In this document: piece by piece, positions 5,230 to 7,427 of the stretch
How positions within the stretch are numbered: position 1 is the first letter of the stretch
How the letters are laid out: every line of letters begins with the position of its first letter
NCBI GenBank assembly: GCA_002373995.1
Contig: DFLB01000031.1
Location: 98,741-106,167, forward strand
DNA from: Bacteroidales bacterium UBA3630
Lineage (GTDB): Bacteria; Bacteroidota; Bacteroidia; Bacteroidales; P3
DNA length: 7,427 nucleotides
Direction: 5' to 3'
Program-made: the position numbers and the translations under genes
The notes under the pieces: generated by a model
Database searches by the model: none
What the model was told of the DNA's origin: nothing
The model's input: the letters and a program-made list of their open reading frames with translations, nothing else

Positions 5230-6319
5230 CAGTCTTTACCTCGACATCAGGATATGCGCCAGTGAATGTTTTGCTGACTTTGGCTTTCTTCATCGGATTC
5301 CATTTGAATTCGTATGCCGTCATCATACCGTCGCATTCCTCAATGTAGTCAATTTCCTGCTGTTGCGTTGTGCGCCAAAAATAGGATTTGGCGTAGGTAA
5401 GGTTATAGTGCTTCTTTTTCAACAACTCGCTTACCATATAGTTCTCCCACAAGGCTCCGATGTCGGCTCTCATATCAATGGGGGAAAGGTTCCCGATAAG
5501 GGCATTGCGGATTCCGTTATCGTAAAAATATATCTTTCGCCCTGATTTTATCTCAGTACGCAGGTTTCGGCTGAATGCGCCGAGTCGGAAGATAACCTGA
5601 GCCTGCTCCAACAGATTGATGTACTTTTCGACTGTGGATCGGTCTAACTCCACCATCTGGCTCAACTCGTTGGTGGACACTTCGTTGCCCACCTGATATG
5701 CCAGTGCCTGAAGCAGCCGGACCACCTTGTCGGGGCGTTTGACACGCTCCCAGATAAGAACATCCTTATAAAGATAGCTTTCAGCAAGATTGTTCAGAAC
5801 CTCACGCTCGCTGCCCGGATTGCATACCACATCGGGGTAGCATCCATAGACTAACCGTACCGGCAGTTTCTGCCACTCCTGCATAGCACCGAAATGCGCA
5901 GCCAGTTCACCATACGACAATGGGAAAAGCCGGTATTCCCACTTGCGTCCTGTCAGCGGCTCGTTGACCTTATTGGCGATTTCAAGCGAGGAACTCCCTG
6001 TAATAATTAGCTGAATTTCCGGGAAATTATCTGTCAACAGTTTGCATTTCAGCCCGATGTCTTCTATACGCTGAGCCTCGTCGATAACAACGACTCTGTT
6101 TTTCCCCAACATACTGCGGTAGCGCTCCACCGTGATGTTCGCCATCAGTGTACGAATCTCTATGTTGTCACCATTCATCCATAGCACATCCTCTTGCCCT
6201 TGCAGACACTCCTTCAAGAGGGTGGTTTTTCCAACTTGTCGGGCTCCAATCAGCACTATAGCTTTCCCAGAATGCAACTTTTTTGTAACTAAATCACTTA
6301 TTATCCGATGTATATGCAT
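5198..6319 (-). CDS. AAA family ATPase with DUF4143 domain
   Basis: The 373-residue product has the two-part layout of the AAA_14/DUF4143 family, common in Bacteroidetes and of unsettled function. The N-terminal ATPase shows Walker A GARQVGKT (25-32), Walker B RVVVIDEAQ (D80, E81) and a sensor-like IITGSS (105-110). A winged-helix-like middle follows (STNELSQMVELDRSTVEKYINLLEQA). The C-terminal DUF4143 has a PD-(D/E)XK-like core, with D324 in EIDY and E337-x-K339 in YEFKW. Nuclease activity is not established for this family. I chose the ATG at 6319 because the promoter at 6344-6374 lies upstream of it and downstream of the alternative ATG at 6430, and because MHIHRIISDL is the usual kind of beginning. 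Base composition is clearly more AT-rich than the neighbours, which suggests transfer. Its 3' end overlaps the HTH ORF tail to tail by 32 bp. Confidence 0.93.
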   Translation of the reverse strand: MHIHRIISDLVTKKLHSGKAIVLIGARQVGKTTLLKECLQGQEDVLWMNGDNIEIRTLMANITVERYRSMLGKNRVVVIDEAQRIEDIGLKCKLLTDNFPEIQLIITGSSSLEIANKVNEPLTGRKWEYRLFPLSYGELAAHFGAMQEWQKLPVRLVYGCYPDVVCNPGSEREVLNNLAESYLYKDVLIWERVKRPDKVVRLLQALAYQVGNEVSTNELSQMVELDRSTVEKYINLLEQAQVIFRLGAFSRNLRTEIKSGRKIYFYDNGIRNALIGNLSPIDMRADIGALWENYMVSELLKKKHYNLTYAKSYFWRTTQQQEIDYIEECDGMMTAYEFKWNPMKKAKVSKTFTGAYPDVEVKTVTRDNYMDFL

Positions 6320-6343
6320 AATTCTAACATTTTTTTCATATTG

Positions 6344-6374
6344 CAAATATACTAATTTCTGCGGATGTAACCAA
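6344..6374 (-). promoter_or_regulatory. Bacteroidetes-type promoter of the ATPase gene
   Basis: On the - strand, TTG at 6374-6372, a 20-bp spacer and TATATTTG at 6351-6344 match the phylum consensus exactly. Transcription would start near 6337, about 18 nt before the ATG at 6319. The leader is A-rich and lacks a Shine-Dalgarno sequence, as is usual in this phylum. Confidence 0.82.
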
Positions 6375-6377
6375 CAA

Positions 6378-6513
6378 AATATTATATTATTTTGCAGAAT
6401 ATATTCACAAAATTTAGTGTTTATACTCAAATGAAACCATTTATGGACGGCACTAAAAGTCCGTTTCTTTGCGGATACTTTAAAATATAATGTAAAATAA
6501 AACTATAAAACAT
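6378..6513. other. AT-rich spacer without a recognisable gene
   Basis: This is part of a gene-free stretch of about 300 bp between the ATPase start and the hutU stop. It is strongly AT-rich, especially 6470-6513. I see only a weak inverted repeat (GGAC at 6445-6448, GTCC at 6459-6462), and no convincing ORF, promoter or RNA gene. Confidence 0.6.
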
Positions 6514-6546
6514 AAAAAGAGACGGCTTAAAGCCGTCTCTTTTTTT
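6514..6546. terminator. Strong bidirectional intrinsic terminator
   Basis: AGAGACGGC (6518-6526) and GCCGTCTCT (6532-6540) form a perfect 9-bp stem with loop TTAAA. The stem is extended by A-T pairs to 6514/6544, with a T-run on the + strand and AAAAA on the other side. It can terminate - strand transcripts coming from hutU (stop at 6622) and any + strand transcript. It shows that hutU is the last gene of its transcription unit. Confidence 0.92.
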
Positions 6547-6556
6547 ATAACAGGTC

Positions 6557-6642
6557 TTTTTGAGGTTCTGTCGGCCTTAGAACAGGCCTTCCAGCACTCT
6601 ATTTTTGAGGTTCTGTCGGCCTTAGAACAGGCCTTCCAGCAC
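6557..6642. repeat. 45-bp tandem duplication covering the 3' end of hutU
   Basis: A 41-bp sequence is present twice without a mismatch, at 6557-6597 and 6602-6642, with a 45-bp shift. The right copy contains the last codons of hutU (VLEGLF) and its TAA; the left copy lies between the hutU stop and the terminator. Because 45 is a multiple of three, the extra copy is in frame with hutU and carries its own TAA. Each copy has a short inverted repeat (GGCCT, AGGCC). Confidence 0.95.
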
Positions 6643-7427
6643 CGCGTCGTCGACGAGGTTGGGAAGGGTGACTTTGAGGTCAGGGCAGATGGCCATGGCG
6701 CGTTTGATGGCGAACATGGCGCCTTCGTTGCGGGCCCAGGAGCGGCGGGAGATGCCGTTGTTGACGTCCCAGTGGAGCATCATGTGCAAGCGACGGTCGG
6801 CCTCGGGGCTGCCGTCGAGCACCATGCCGAAGCCACCATTGATAACCTCGCCCCAGCCTACGCCGCCGCCGTTGTGGATGCTGACCCACGTGGCGCCGCG
6901 AAAGCCGTCGCCGATGACGTTCTGGATGGCCATGTCAGCGGTGCGGTTGCTGCCGTCGTATATGTTGCTGGTCTCGCGGAAGGGGCTGTCGGTACCGCTG
7001 ACGTCGTGGTGGTCGCGACCGAGCACGATGGGGGCGCTAATCTCACCCTTGCGGATGGCCTCGTTGAAGCGGGCGGCAATCTTGGTGCGGCCTTCGCAGT
7101 CGGCATAGAGGATACGGGCCTGGCTGCCCACCACGAGGTGGTTCTCCTTGGCGCCGCGGATCCACTGGATATTGTCGTGCATCTGCTGCTGTATCTCGGC
7201 GGGAGCGGTCTTGGCGATCTCGCCCAGCACCTCCATGGCGATGTGGTCGCTCTTGTCGAGGTCCTCGGACTTGCCGCTGGTGCAGACCCAACGGAAGGGG
7301 CCGAAGCCGTAGTCGAAGCACATGGGACCCATGATGTCCTGCACGTAGGAGGGATAGCGGAAGGCGGTGTGGTCGGCATTCCAGATATCGGCACCGGCGC
7401 GCGAGCTCTCCAGCAGGAAGGCGTTGC
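6622..7427 (-). CDS. hutU: Urocanate hydratase, C-terminal part (gene runs off the window)
   Basis: Urocanase adds water to urocanate to give imidazolonepropionate, the second step of histidine degradation, using tightly bound NAD+. About 267 C-terminal residues are visible, beginning NAFLLESSRAGADIW; the rest lies beyond 7427. The sequence is highly conserved: MGPMCFDYGFGPFRWVC, ARILYADCEGRTKIA, GRDHHDVSGTDSPFRETSNI, GDGFRGATWVSIHNGGGVGW and GEVINGGFGMVLDG. These forms match the long, animal-like urocanases also found in Bacteroidetes rather than the shorter Pseudomonas/Bacillus type, which has Cys where GRDHHDV has Val. The gene ends DDAVLEGLF and is followed by a duplicated copy of its own end and a strong terminator, so any other hut genes must lie upstream, outside the window. 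Confidence 0.97.
   Translation of the reverse strand, partial: NAFLLESSRAGADIWNADHTAFRYPSYVQDIMGPMCFDYGFGPFRWVCTSGKSEDLDKSDHIAMEVLGEIAKTAPAEIQQQMHDNIQWIRGAKENHLVVGSQARILYADCEGRTKIAARFNEAIRKGEISAPIVLGRDHHDVSGTDSPFRETSNIYDGSNRTADMAIQNVIGDGFRGATWVSIHNGGGVGWGEVINGGFGMVLDGSPEADRRLHMMLHWDVNNGISRRSWARNEGAMFAIKRAMAICPDLKVTLPNLVDDAVLEGLF

Noticed and set aside
6320..6430. Upstream extension of the ATPase to an ATG at 6430.
   Set aside because: A consensus promoter lies between 6430 and 6319, so the extended start would not be in the transcript.
6557..6642. The hutU repeats as att sites of an integrated element.
   Set aside because: Only 4 bp separate the two copies and there is no integrase or element between them.
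6659..7394. Long open frames on both strands overlapping hutU.
   Set aside because: The hutU frame is highly conserved throughout; the others are Arg/Pro/Ser-rich shadows.

Overview
The window looks like a chromosomal segment of a Bacteroidales bacterium, probably in or near Prevotellaceae or Muribaculaceae; the family is a guess. Three things point there: promoters of the Bacteroidetes type (TTG, about 20 bp, TAnnTTTG) with no Shine-Dalgarno sequences, a urocanate hydratase of the long type, and an IHIG-type small helix-turn-helix protein of a kind I associate with this phylum. Most genes are GC-rich. The exception is an AAA ATPase gene at 5198-6319, which is visibly richer in A and T.

Left part (1-1876, + strand): a short 11-bp-periodic repeat precedes a tightly overlapping three-gene unit. 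It encodes an ECF sigma factor, a small single-pass membrane protein that may act as its regulator, and an unrecognised lipoprotein that also has a C-terminal membrane helix. This unit ends only 3 bp from the end of the convergent queuosine operon.

Middle (1880-3947, - strand): queC-queD-queE-queF. QueD (CPH4 synthase), QueE (CDG synthase), QueC (preQ0 synthase) and QueF (preQ0 reductase) together carry the pathway from dihydroneopterin triphosphate to preQ1, the base inserted into tRNA. queD/queE and queE/queF overlap by ATGA. The 215-bp leader upstream of queC holds a strong hairpin followed on the + strand by a T-run, and an array of seven 11-bp units.

Right part: a SIMPL-domain membrane protein (- strand), a small helix-turn-helix ORF lacking an ATG (+ strand), and an AAA ATPase/DUF4143 protein (- strand) whose 3' end overlaps the HTH ORF. 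The SIMPL and ATPase promoters are alike over about 42 bp and lie on either side of the HTH/ATPase segment as imperfect direct repeats. An AT-rich spacer with a strong bidirectional terminator follows. Last comes the 3' part of hutU (histidine degradation, - strand), whose final codons are duplicated just downstream of the gene.

I see no rRNA, tRNA, CRISPR array, transposase or integrase. I did not find a clearly new system. The least explained items are the ECF/membrane protein/lipoprotein unit, the 11-bp-periodic arrays, the hairpin at queC and the duplicated hutU end.
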